Counted from the first letter of the stretch, positions 1 to 6,917 are shown. The stretch is DNA of 20,683 nucleotides from an uncultured Collinsella sp. (GCA_900548495.1 URKT01000037.1:1-20683); one strand, 5' to 3'. Notes: generated from the letters alone by a model not told the origin. Translations and numbers: made by a program.

Positions 1-2
1 AA

Positions 3-980
3 CGATATGGCACCGTGGGGACACATGTATGTCAATCCTGGTCTAACAGAGCCTTGGAATATGGCGCCAAGTGGCAAGACGATCCCAAGGCAAAGACGGC
101 ATTCCGCCGCGCCGTAGTTCGCTTGACCGTGGCGACGGTGTATCTTTCCGGCGTATTCGCCGCTCTCAACGCTGGCCTCACGACCTTGCATGCCGTCGGA
201 GTTGTCGATTTGAGCGATTGGCCGCGCCTGCTGCTTGTCGTGAGCTCGTTGGCCGCTGGCGTCCTATTTGACCTGCACGGCCGTTCGTATATGAATATCG
301 GCATGACATGCGCCGCCATGTTGTCCACGCTTTCGTTCTTTGTGCTCATCGTCGACGGCAATGGCGGCAACGAGCTTGCTGCCACGATCATCTTTTATCT
401 GGGCTCAGGCTTCTTTGTGGTGTTCTTTACCACAAAATATGCCGCCGTCTCGCTTTATGCGCGCTGGTCATATTTTTGGCCGTGCATGGGTCGCGTCGTC
501 AACAACGTGTGCTCGATGTTCGTGACGGCGCCGGCGGTGGCGATTATCTCGAGTCAAAACGTGCTGGCTGCGGTCGGTGCGGCGCTCGTGATGTTTGTGG
601 GCATTGCGATTACGCTGCTGGGACAGTTGGGGCAACGAACCGATGATGCCGTGATGCAGGACGGGCTGGCGCTTGCTGCCGACAATCTTGGTGGAGATCT
701 TGCGCCCGCATGTTCCGACCCCGCGCTCGTGGAGGCAGCGGAGCTCACGCCCGATGAGCGCCTCGACGCCTTCGTCGCCACCTTTGGGCTTACAGAGCGC
801 GAGCGCGATATTCTTGAGGCCTTGGTCGTTTCGGACCAGAGCGTTCAGGACATCGCCACAACGCTCTTCCTTTCGCGCTCTACGCTCTACCGCCACATTT
901 CCTCGATCAACAATAAGACTGGCACCGCCTCGCGCGTGGCCCTTATCAACTTCTTCTGGTCCTGGACGCCTCAAGACTAG
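3..980 (+). CDS. Membrane-anchored LuxR-family transcriptional regulator (5' partial)
   Basis: The reading frame is open to the left edge, so the true start lies outside the window. A GTG at 15 is the first possible internal start but has no clear ribosome-binding site. The visible part has about six hydrophobic segments (roughly bases 125-640), then a hydrophilic linker, then a C-terminal LuxR/GerE helix-turn-helix (roughly bases 770-960) with the typical run LTERERDILEAL, a recognition helix around LSRSTLYRHISSI and NKTGTASRVAL. Coriobacteriia carry many regulators with 10-12 membrane helices fused to such a domain; six helices here fit the C-terminal half of one. It presumably senses a membrane or extracellular signal and binds DNA near the inner membrane surface. 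Ligand and targets cannot be read. The regulator call is firm; the full architecture is inferred. Confidence 0.85.
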   Translation, partial: RYGTVGTHVCQSWSNRALEYGAKWQDDPKAKTAFRRAVVRLTVATVYLSGVFAALNAGLTTLHAVGVVDLSDWPRLLLVVSSLAAGVLFDLHGRSYMNIGMTCAAMLSTLSFFVLIVDGNGGNELAATIIFYLGSGFFVVFFTTKYAAVSLYARWSYFWPCMGRVVNNVCSMFVTAPAVAIISSQNVLAAVGAALVMFVGIAITLLGQLGQRTDDAVMQDGLALAADNLGGDLAPACSDPALVEAAELTPDERLDAFVATFGLTERERDILEALVVSDQSVQDIATTLFLSRSTLYRHISSINNKTGTASRVALINFFWSWTPQD

Positions 981-983
981 CTA

Positions 984-1007
984 ATCCCCCAATAAGTTGC
1001 GGGGGAT
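984..1007. terminator. Weak hairpin between the convergent LuxR gene and mgtA
   Basis: ATCCCCC (984-990) pairs perfectly with GGGGGAT (1001-1007) around a 10-base loop, four bases after the LuxR-gene stop. No T-run follows on either strand, so it is at best a weak or factor-assisted terminator between two convergent genes. The rest of the 153-base gap holds a 12-base near-tandem repeat (GCGGCGTCGAC at 1077-1087 and 1089-1099). Confidence 0.3.
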
Positions 1008-1133
1008 AGTCCCTAAATCAAGGTCGTGGGACTTTAAACAGGAACTATTTCACCGCAACTGCTGAGGGGATAGGCTGCGGCGTCGACAGCGGCGTCGACG
1101 TCGGCAGCTGGCAGGGTGCTTTCCGCCTGCTTG

Positions 1134-3902
1134 CTACAGCAGCTCACCGTGGCGGGCAATGTAGCGGCGCTTTGCCAGCTGAGTGAGCGCGATGTAGGCG
1201 GTGACGATGCCGATGAGCAGCGCGAAAAAGCTCGCGGGCAGCGCCATGAGGCCGAGCGCATCGGCGATGGGGCTTGCCGGCAGCCAGGTGACGAGCGCCA
1301 GGCCCAGCACGGTGAGAACGCACAGTGCCGGCGCGGCGTGGTCACGCGGGCTCGGCAGGCGCGGGGAGCGCAGCATGTGGATCACGAGCGTCTGAGACCA
1401 CATGGACTCGACAAACCAGCCGCTCTGGAAGATCACGGCGAAGGTCGCCATACCCGCGACGTTGCCCGCGGCGGCAAGCTCGGACCAGCTTGCGCCTACG
1501 GTGGCGGGGCACACCACAAAGAAGAGCGCGGCGAAGGTCACGATGTCAAACAGCGAGCTCACAGGGCCCAGCTCGAGCATAAAGCCCTTGATGGACGCGG
1601 CGTCCCAGGCACGCGGGCGGGCAGTCCAGGCGTCATCGACGGTGTCCCACGGCAGCGCGATGCACACGATCTCGTAGACCAGCGACAGCAGCACCAGCTG
1701 CAGGGCGCTCATGGGCAAAAACGGCAAGAACAGGCTCGCGACGGTCACGGACAGCACATTGCCAAAGTTGGAGCTCACCGTGGTCTTGAGGTACTTGAGC
1801 AGGTTGCCGTAGGTGCGGCGGCCTTCGATGATGCCGCGCTCGAGCACGCCCAGGTCCTTCTGAAGCAAGATGATATCGGCGGATTCCTTGGCAATGTCGA
1901 CGGCCGAATCGACCGAGATGCCGCAATCGCTCGCACGCATGGCGGCGGCGTCGTTGATGCCGTCGCCCATAAAGCCCACGGTGTGGCCGAGCATCTCGCG
2001 CATGACACGTACCAGGCGCGCCTTCTGCAGCGGCGAGAGCTTGGCGAAGAGGTGGGTTTTCTCGGCGCGCTCGGCAAGTTCGGCGTTATCGAGCGTATCG
2101 ATCTCGGAGCCGAGCAAGACGTTGCTCGCATCGATACCAATCTGCTCGCAGACGGTGGCGGCGACGCGGTCGTTGTCGCCGGTTAGGACCTTGACCGCTA
2201 TGCCCTTGGCCTCGAGGGCGGCGACGGCGCCCGCGGCACTTGCTTTGGGCGGATCGAGGAAGGCCAAAAAGCCCATCAGCACCATGTCGCACTCGTCGGC
2301 GATGCCAAACTCGCCCACGCAGCGCGGATTGGTCTTCTGCGCCACGGCAATTACGCGTAGGCCCTCGGCGTTAAGTCCGGCGATCTGCTTGCGAATCTGG
2401 GCGAGCTTCTCGTCGGTGAGCGGCTGAGCGATGCCATCGATCTCGACAAAGGAGCAGATCTCGAGCATTTCCTCGGCGGCGCCCTTGGTAACCATCTGGG
2501 TTTTGCCTTGGGCGTCGGCGACAACTACGCTCAGGCGACGGCGCGAGAAATCGAAGGGAACCTCGTCGACCTTGGTGTAGCGGTCGCGCAGGCTCTGGCC
2601 CAGCATGGAATCGGGTGCGACGGTCGAGGGTGTCACATCGGCACGGTCGATTACGGCCAGGTCGATAAGATTTTTGAGGCCGGTCTGGAAGAAGCTGTTC
2701 AAAAACGCATAGCGCAGCACGCGCGCGTCCTCGTTGCCATCGGTGTTGAGGTAGCGCTCGAGCACGATGCGGTCTTCGGTGAGGGTGCCGGTCTTGTCGC
2801 AGCACAGGACGTCCATCGCTCCGAGGTTTTGAATCGCCGGCAGCTCCTTGACGATAACCTGGCGACGGGCGAGGTCCTTGGCGCCCTGCGACAGGCTCGT
2901 GGTCACGATGACGGGAAGCATCTGCGGCGTGATGCCCACGGCCACGCTCGTGGCGAACAGCAGCGCGTCGATGACGTTGCCCTTGGTGGCGGCGTTGATG
3001 GCAAAGACGGCCGGCGCCATAACGAGCATCAGGCGCACCAGCAGCATGGAGACGCTCGAGACGCCGCGGTCAAACGCGCTTTTTTCGCCGCGCCCGTTGA
3101 GCATCTTGGCGATGCCGCCCAGGTAGGTGTCCGAGCCGGTGGCAACGACAAGCGCCATGGCGGCGCCGTTTTGCACGGAGGTGCCGGTAAAGACGATGTT
3201 CTTGCAGGCAGAGACTGGCAGTGCGGAGCCGTCGGCGCCCTCGACGACGGTGGCGGCGGTGGTCTTCTCGACGGCCTCGCTCTCGCCGGTGAGTGCGGAC
3301 TCGATCACAAACAGGTCGCGCGCGGTGATGATGCGGGCATCTGCCGGCACCATATCGCCGGCAGAGAGGCGGATTACATCGCCGGGGACGAGCTCGTCGA
3401 AGGGGATCTCGATGCGCTCGCCGTCGCGCAGGGCGGTGCAAGTGTTGGAGACCAGGTCCTTGAGGGCCTCTGCCGCATTGCCGCTGCGGGCTTCCTGGAT
3501 AAACTTCATGCCGCCCGATACCAGCAGCATGATGCCGATGACGATGACCGTGGAGGGGTCGCGCTGCGGCTCGGGCACGGCGAGCACGTCGATGTAGAGC
3601 GAGACCAGCGCGAGCGCGGCGAGGATGCCGGCGAAGGGATCGATGAACGCGTCGGCGATGCGGCGGGCGAGCGTTTTGGTCGTTGCCTCGATGGTGTTGG
3701 GGCCGACGGCGTTCAGGCGCTCAGTTGCCTGCTCGACGGTGAGGCCGTTTGCCGTGGCGTCAAGCAGTACGAGGGCGTCCTCGGCACTATGGGTGGCGGC
3801 GAATATGGTGTTCTTGGACAGGCCGGTATGAGCGGCAGGGCGCGCCGTGCGGCGGCGCTTGGAGATGGCTTCGAGTACCGTGACGGTTTTGAGCATCAGC
3901 AT
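1134..3902 (-). CDS. mgtA: Magnesium-translocating P-type ATPase (P3B)
   Basis: Imports Mg2+ across the cytoplasmic membrane using ATP. The 922 residues fit the MgtA/MgtB family. In order: a charged N-terminus with Arg-rich stretch near 16-21; first membrane pair near 85-133; actuator domain with TGES (205-208); membrane pair near 285-335 with the PQMLP motif; phosphorylation site CCDKTGTLT with Asp369; nucleotide-binding domain; hinge GDGINDAA (646-653) followed by ASDCGISVDSAVDIAKESAD; then C-terminal membrane helices. Start: ATG at 3902, with AAGGAGG at 3914-3908 five bases upstream. The TAG stop is at 1136-1134. It stands alone on the minus strand, opposite to its neighbours. A long leader with a small translated-looking ORF precedes it, suggesting post-initiation control by Mg2+ or a related signal. 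A Ca2+-type ATPase is unlikely given the MgtA-type signature around Asp369. Confidence 0.95.
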   Translation of the reverse strand: MLMLKTVTVLEAISKRRRTARPAAHTGLSKNTIFAATHSAEDALVLLDATANGLTVEQATERLNAVGPNTIEATTKTLARRIADAFIDPFAGILAALALVSLYIDVLAVPEPQRDPSTVIVIGIMLLVSGGMKFIQEARSGNAAEALKDLVSNTCTALRDGERIEIPFDELVPGDVIRLSAGDMVPADARIITARDLFVIESALTGESEAVEKTTAATVVEGADGSALPVSACKNIVFTGTSVQNGAAMALVVATGSDTYLGGIAKMLNGRGEKSAFDRGVSSVSMLLVRLMLVMAPAVFAINAATKGNVIDALLFATSVAVGITPQMLPVIVTTSLSQGAKDLARRQVIVKELPAIQNLGAMDVLCCDKTGTLTEDRIVLERYLNTDGNEDARVLRYAFLNSFFQTGLKNLIDLAVIDRADVTPSTVAPDSMLGQSLRDRYTKVDEVPFDFSRRRLSVVVADAQGKTQMVTKGAAEEMLEICSFVEIDGIAQPLTDEKLAQIRKQIAGLNAEGLRVIAVAQKTNPRCVGEFGIADECDMVLMGFLAFLDPPKASAAGAVAALEAKGIAVKVLTGDNDRVAATVCEQIGIDASNVLLGSEIDTLDNAELAERAEKTHLFAKLSPLQKARLVRVMREMLGHTVGFMGDGINDAAAMRASDCGISVDSAVDIAKESADIILLQKDLGVLERGIIEGRRTYGNLLKYLKTTVSSNFGNVLSVTVASLFLPFLPMSALQLVLLSLVYEIVCIALPWDTVDDAWTARPRAWDAASIKGFMLELGPVSSLFDIVTFAALFFVVCPATVGASWSELAAAGNVAGMATFAVIFQSGWFVESMWSQTLVIHMLRSPRLPSPRDHAAPALCVLTVLGLALVTWLPASPIADALGLMALPASFFALLIGIVTAYIALTQLAKRRYIARHGELL

Positions 3903-4041
3903 AGGGTCCTCCTTGTTGAGGGGAGTTAGCGTACGTGTCGTATTTGCTTCAAAAAACCTAGATGTCGCTCACGTCAAGCTCTTGAGCCCACAAAGGGTGC
4001 AGCACGCCTTTGCGGTGGTTTTGGCGATCTGCCGGTGGCGT
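3903..4041 (-). promoter_or_regulatory. mgtA 5' leader downstream of the putative leader peptide
   Basis: About 140 bases between the leader ORF stop and the mgtA start, unusually long for this compact genome. Read 5' to 3' on the minus strand, it contains GGCGTGC (4008-4002), which can pair with GCACGCC inside the leader ORF (4071-4065). It also has a small GCTCA/TGAGC stem near 3987-3967, a T6 tract (3956-3951) about ten bases after that stem, and the mgtA ribosome-binding site. The T6 tract is too far from the stem for a textbook terminator. I do not see the conserved core of the M-box (ykoK) magnesium riboswitch. Confidence 0.4.
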
Positions 4042-4113
4042 TTATGCGTGTGCGGAGTCCTCGCGGCGTGCCGAGGGCGACATGCAGGTTTTTCGACTAG
4101 GACTGCCTTCCAT
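4042..4113 (-). CDS. Putative 23-residue leader peptide of mgtA
   Basis: ATG at 4113-4111 is preceded by a perfect AGGAGG (4125-4120) with six bases of spacing, one of the best ribosome-binding sites in the window; TAA is at 4044-4042. The peptide begins MEGSPSRKTC and continues MSPSARREDSAHA. It is polar, with two Pro, four Arg/Lys, five Ser and no membrane segment. It sits in the mgtA leader, 139 bases before the mgtA start and on the same strand. In enteric bacteria mgtA is controlled by the proline-containing leader peptide MgtL (and by an Mg2+-responsive leader); a similar role here is inferred from position and from the ribosome-binding site. I see no convincing sequence similarity to MgtL. 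It could alternatively be an independent small protein or a chance ORF. Confidence 0.5.
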   Translation of the reverse strand: MEGSPSRKTCMSPSARREDSAHA

Positions 4114-4148
4114 GGCACACCTCCTAAAGGCTGAGCGCAGCGCGCTTT

Positions 4149-4169
4149 GGGTATCTCGTACCCCTTTTT
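4149..4169 (+). terminator. Small terminator-like hairpin upstream of pyrE
   Basis: GGGTA (4149-4153) pairs with TACCC (4159-4163) around a TCTCG loop, and C plus TTTTT (4165-4169) follows. The stem is only five pairs. It points along the plus strand, toward pyrE, with no recognised plus-strand gene before it since 980. It could stop antisense transcription across the mgtA leader, or attenuate a long pyrE transcript. Between here and pyrE, GGGGTT (4193-4198) and AACCCC (4208-4213) form another small stem. No convincing pyrE promoter was found. Confidence 0.35.
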
Positions 4170-4339
4170 AATCCGCCCGTATTCTTGATGAGGGGGTTTG
4201 CCATGTCAACCCCATTGTTCGGAAAACCATTCCCCCTGACAAAGCCTTTACAGAATGCCGTGGCTCCAAAGCGCGCCCGCATCGACGCTTCGCCTGCGCT
4301 AAACTGGAAGGCACGTACGCGATTACGAGAGGAGCCCGC

Positions 4340-5020
4340 ATGGAGGCTTACAAGCAAGAGTTCATCAAGTTTATGGTCGAGTCCGACGTCCTTAAGTTCG
4401 GCAGCTTTACGCTCAAGAGCGGCCGTCAGTCCCCGTTCTTTATGAACGCCGGCGCTTACGTGACGGGCTATCAGCTCAAGAAGCTGGGCGAGTATTACGC
4501 CCAGGCCATCCACGATAACTTTGGCGACGACTTTGATGTGCTGTTTGGACCGGCCTACAAGGGTATTCCGCTGGCCGTCGTGACCGCAATTGCCTACCAC
4601 GAGCTGTACGGCAAGGAGGTCAAGTACTGCTGCGACCGCAAGGAGGCCAAGGACCACGGTGCCGATAAGGGCAACCTGCTGGGTTATGAGCCCAAGGACG
4701 GCGACCGTGTGGTCATGGTCGAGGACGTTACCACCAGCGGCAAGTCCATCGACGAGACCTATCCCAAGGTCAAGGCTGCTGCCGATGTCGAGATCAAGGG
4801 CCTGATCGTGTCCCTCAACCGCATGGAGGTCGGCAAGGGCGGTGTGACCACCGCGCAGAAGGAGATCGAGGCCAAGTACGGTTTCCCCGTCGCGAGCATC
4901 GTCTCCATGGCCGAGGTCGTCGAGACCCTCTACAACCACGAGATCGACGGCAAGGTTGTCATCGACGACGAGCTCAAGACCGCCATCGACGCCTACTACG
5001 AGCAGTACGGAGCACGTTAG
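4340..5020 (+). CDS. pyrE: Orotate phosphoribosyltransferase
   Basis: Joins orotate to PRPP, giving OMP, in de novo pyrimidine synthesis (cytosolic, normally a dimer). The 226-residue protein carries the PRPP-binding loop VVMVEDVTTSGKS (124-136) with its acidic pair, a substrate-side region around FTLKSGRQSPFF (23-34), and the CDRKEAKDHG stretch (98-107) that supplies catalytic-loop Lys and Asp residues in the family. Start: ATG at 4340 with GAGAGGAG a few bases upstream. No other pyr genes are nearby, so in this genome it is separate from the main pyrimidine cluster. A salvage enzyme (upp) lies about 5 kb downstream. Its TAG stop is the first part of a strong palindromic hairpin that opens a repeat element. 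Confidence 0.93.
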   Translation: MEAYKQEFIKFMVESDVLKFGSFTLKSGRQSPFFMNAGAYVTGYQLKKLGEYYAQAIHDNFGDDFDVLFGPAYKGIPLAVVTAIAYHELYGKEVKYCCDRKEAKDHGADKGNLLGYEPKDGDRVVMVEDVTTSGKSIDETYPKVKAAADVEIKGLIVSLNRMEVGKGGVTTAQKEIEAKYGFPVASIVSMAEVVETLYNHEIDGKVVIDDELKTAIDAYYEQYGAR

Positions 5021-5160
5021 TTACGGCGTTTTACCAAACGCCGTAACTGCTCGACGCTGCGCGGGCCGCATTTGGACAATCTGACGTTCAACTTCAAGGG
5101 CGCGACCAGAAGGTCAGCGCCCTTTCGTTTCACGTCACCTTGTCTCAAATGCGACCCGCT
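5019..5160 (+). repeat. Structured palindromic intergenic repeat element, copy 1
   Basis: The first 78 bases (5019-5096) match 20606-20683 at 76 of 78 positions. Two structured modules are visible. Module I is a perfect 13-pair hairpin (5019-5031 with 5036-5048, loop TACC) that begins inside the pyrE stop codon. Module II is a long imperfect stem from 5061 to 5159 with apex AGAA (5108-5111). In module II, GCGGGCCGCATTTG (5061-5074) pairs with 5146-5159 with one mismatch, GACAA with TTGTC, TGACGT with ACGTCA, and AAGGGCGC...GACC with GGTC...GCGCCCTT. No ORF fits it. It could act as a terminator and mRNA 3'-end protector, or be a miniature mobile element. Copy 2 is cut by the window edge, so the full length of the unit is inferred from copy 1 only. 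Confidence 0.8.
5096..5132 (+). terminator. Probable pyrE terminator (apex of repeat module II)
   Basis: AAGGGCGC (5096-5103) pairs with GCGCCCTT (5117-5124) and GACC (5104-5107) with GGTC (5112-5115), leaving one bulged A and an AGAA loop. TTTCGTTT follows at 5123-5130. This 12-pair GC-rich stem with a T-rich tail is a plausible rho-independent terminator for pyrE. It lies entirely within the repeat element. Confidence 0.55.
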
Positions 5161-5371
5161 CGCTGTCCGTCCTCTACCTGCGGCGCTGCCTTGCTCCGGA
5201 TGCGGTATGCTCAACCTGCGGCGCCTTAGAGGTAGTCATTGGGGACGTTCTTAAATGACTAGGTTGGGCACATTGCTTTGAGATGTTATTTAATCGGCTT
5301 TGATGGCCATGAAGTCGGCTACCTGCTCAAAGAAATTAGCGGCATTCATCTGCTATCGAAAATAATGCTCA

Positions 5372-5404
5372 AAAAATCGTCCGAGAAGTCGCGGGGCGAT
5401 TTTT
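5372..5404. terminator. Bidirectional terminator-like hairpin
   Basis: AAAAATCGTCC (5372-5382) pairs with GGGCGATTTTT (5394-5404), 11 pairs with one G-T wobble and an 11-base loop. The stem ends in T-runs on both strands, the form of a bidirectional intrinsic terminator. No intact gene ends here, so it may be left from a lost gene or insulate prmC from pyrE. Confidence 0.55.
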
Positions 5405-5425
5405 GATGCGTCGCGCGTCAAGTGA

Positions 5426-5477
5426 TTTGGCAAGTTCTTGGTTAGATATTGGTTAGTTTTGGGGCAACCTTGCCAAA
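5426..5477. promoter_or_regulatory. Candidate operator: inverted repeat with phased direct repeats
   Basis: TTTGGCAAG (5426-5434) is perfectly repeated inverted as CTTGCCAAA (5469-5477). Between them TTGGTTAG occurs at 5438-5445 and 5449-5456, exactly 11 bases apart, about one helical turn. This pattern fits a regulator binding site on one DNA face. It lies about 180 bases before prmC; the regulator is unknown. Confidence 0.35.
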
Positions 5478-5577
5478 AGCTTGACGAATGCAAATCTAGA
5501 CGTCGGCGAATGAACACTTTGAGCGAGCTCGGTGCAAAAATCTGGGCTGATTCTCGATAATCGCCTTCAATCGTCCC

Positions 5578-5604
5578 TTGCCAAGCGCTGGCCTCGCGTA
5601 CAAT
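5578..5604 (+). promoter_or_regulatory. Candidate prmC promoter
   Basis: TTGCCA (5578-5583) and TACAAT (5599-5604) resemble sigma-70-type -35 and -10 boxes, but the 15-base spacing is short. The same TACAAT -10 is seen before the atp operon. A start near 5611 would give a leader of about 40 bases containing a GCGCC/GGCGC stem just before the ribosome-binding site. Confidence 0.4.
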
Positions 5605-5652
5605 CTGCTCCGACATTCGCGCGCCGTCCGGCGCTTAAGAGGGGAGGGCCCC

Positions 5653-6903
5653 ATGGCAAACGAGATTTGGACCATCAAGCGTTGTCTCGAGTGGACCAAG
5701 GAGTACCTGGCCGAGCGCGGCGAGGAGCACCCCCGTCTTTCTGCCGAGTGGCTGCTGTGCGCCGCCACGGGCCTGGCGCGCATTGACCTATATATGCGCA
5801 TGGACGAGACGCTTAACGCGGCTCAGCTCGAGACCATGCACGCGGCCGTTGTTCGTCGCGCTAAAGGTGAACCGCTGCAGTACATCACCGGCAGCACGCA
5901 GTTTCGCATGATCGACGTCACGTGCGCCCCCGGCGTGCTCATTCCGCGTCCCGAGACCGAGATGCTCGTCGAGGAAGTCCTCAATTATCTGGATGCCGAG
6001 GTGCTGAGCCCCGAGGCTGCTGCCCGTCAGCGTGTTGAGCTGCCTTGGAACGATGAGGTCGAAGAGGCCCGCAAAGCCGAGGCGGCGCTGGCCGACGAGC
6101 GCGCGACTGCCGAGCGCCGTGCCGCTAACCTGACGGCTGCCGATGAGGCGGCGCTAGGCAGCGACGTGCTCGGCAGCCGTGCCTATGCCGAGGAACTGGC
6201 CGACCGCGAGGCCGAGGAAGCCGCCGCGCAGGCAGCAGAAGCCGAAGCCGCGGAAGCCGCCGAGTCCGAGCTCGACGAATACGGCATCGCCATCGAGGAT
6301 GCCGGCCAGGAGACGGCTTCAGCTCAGGATGCCGCTGCGCCTGCCCCAACCGAGCCCTGCACTGCCCGCGTTCTCGAGGTCGGCTGCGGCACGGGCTGCA
6401 TTTCGCTCTCCCTTGCCTGGGAGCGCCGCGGCCACGTTACCTGCACCGCCACCGATATCGAGCCGCGCGCCATCGATCTGGCCACCAAAAACCGCGACGC
6501 CCTCGGCCTCACGGCAGATGAGGTTGCCTTTAGCCTCACCAACCTGGTGAGTTCCATTCCCCGCGAAGAGTGGGGCACCTTTGATGTGCTTGTCTCCAAT
6601 CCGCCCTACATTCCGACCGACGTCATGCGCTCACTGCCGCACGAGGTCAAGGACTTCGAGCCCGACCTGGCGCTTGAGGGCGGCGCCGACGGCCTCGATA
6701 TCTTCCGCCGCCTGCTCAATGCGGCGCCTTACATGCTGCGCGCCGGCGGCCTGTTTGCCTGCGAGCTCTACGAGGGTGCCCTCGACGCCGCCGCCGAGCT
6801 CTGCCGCCAGGCGGGTCTCTCGGACGTGCGCATCGTCCGCGACCTCACCGATCGCCCCCGCATCGTCCGAGCCATCGTCACCGAGCCCAAACAGCGCCAG
6901 TAA
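5653..6903 (+). CDS. prmC: Peptide chain release factor N5-glutamine methyltransferase, with a large acidic insertion
   Basis: Methylates the Gln of the GGQ motif in release factors RF1/RF2 with S-adenosylmethionine. The start is ATG 5653, with GAGGGGAGGG just upstream and MANEIWTIKRCLEWTKEYLA matching the family's N-terminal helical domain. An in-frame ATG at 5578 lacks both. Residues 1-117 hold the helical domain and GEPLQYITGSTQF plus IPRPETEMLVE. The methyltransferase domain has EVGCGTG (242-248) for S-adenosylmethionine, TATDIE, and catalytic NPPY (316-319). Between them, residues about 118-236 are an Ala/Glu-rich, low-complexity stretch absent from ordinary PrmC (about 280 residues; here 416). 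Both catalytic parts are intact and in frame, so the insertion is probably tolerated. prfA, its usual neighbour, is not beside it; a tsaC-like gene follows after hicAB. Confidence 0.92.
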   Translation: MANEIWTIKRCLEWTKEYLAERGEEHPRLSAEWLLCAATGLARIDLYMRMDETLNAAQLETMHAAVVRRAKGEPLQYITGSTQFRMIDVTCAPGVLIPRPETEMLVEEVLNYLDAEVLSPEAAARQRVELPWNDEVEEARKAEAALADERATAERRAANLTAADEAALGSDVLGSRAYAEELADREAEEAAAQAAEAEAAEAAESELDEYGIAIEDAGQETASAQDAAAPAPTEPCTARVLEVGCGTGCISLSLAWERRGHVTCTATDIEPRAIDLATKNRDALGLTADEVAFSLTNLVSSIPREEWGTFDVLVSNPPYIPTDVMRSLPHEVKDFEPDLALEGGADGLDIFRRLLNAAPYMLRAGGLFACELYEGALDAAAELCRQAGLSDVRIVRDLTDRPRIVRAIVTEPKQRQ

Positions 6904-6917
6904 TATTTATTAACTGG

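Larger units (their letters stand above)
5161..5576. other. Gene-poor intergenic stretch with several inverted repeats
   Basis: No gene can be supported here. It holds: a perfect 8-pair inverted repeat TAGTCATT/AATGACTA (5233-5240, 5254-5261); a 19-codon minus-strand frame (5349-5290) reading MNAANFFEQVADFMAIKAD, without a ribosome-binding site, which may be the remnant of a gene end; a bidirectional terminator-like stem (5372-5404); and a 9-pair inverted repeat (5426-5434, 5469-5477) enclosing two copies of TTGGTTAG spaced 11 bases apart. It is more AT-rich than its surroundings, consistent with decayed or acquired DNA plus the prmC control region. Confidence 0.5.

Noticed and set aside
1077..1099. 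12-base near-tandem repeat after mgtA
   Set aside because: Only two units in GC-rich non-coding DNA; too short to support a function.
1116..3929. Long plus-strand open frames (about 356 and 473 codons) opposite mgtA
   Set aside because: They lie antisense to an unmistakable P-type ATPase, have Gly/His/Asp-rich translations without family motifs, and arise from high GC at third codon positions.
3903..4140. M-box magnesium riboswitch before mgtA
   Set aside because: The conserved M-box core was looked for on the minus strand and not found; a leader ORF is seen instead.
4185..4445. 86-codon plus-strand frame overlapping the start of pyrE
   Set aside because: It is out of frame with pyrE, which has a clear start and family motifs; no ribosome-binding site or motif supports the alternative.
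5438..5456. CRISPR-like repeat
   Set aside because: Only two 8-base units with a 3-base gap; no repeat-spacer structure and no cas genes.
5353..5616. 87-codon minus-strand frame upstream of prmC
   Set aside because: No ribosome-binding site, no recognisable motif, and it runs through the terminator-like hairpin at 5372-5404.
5578..5652. Upstream start for prmC adding 25 residues
   Set aside because: The extra residues do not resemble the family and lie across the candidate promoter; ATG 5653 has a strong ribosome-binding site.
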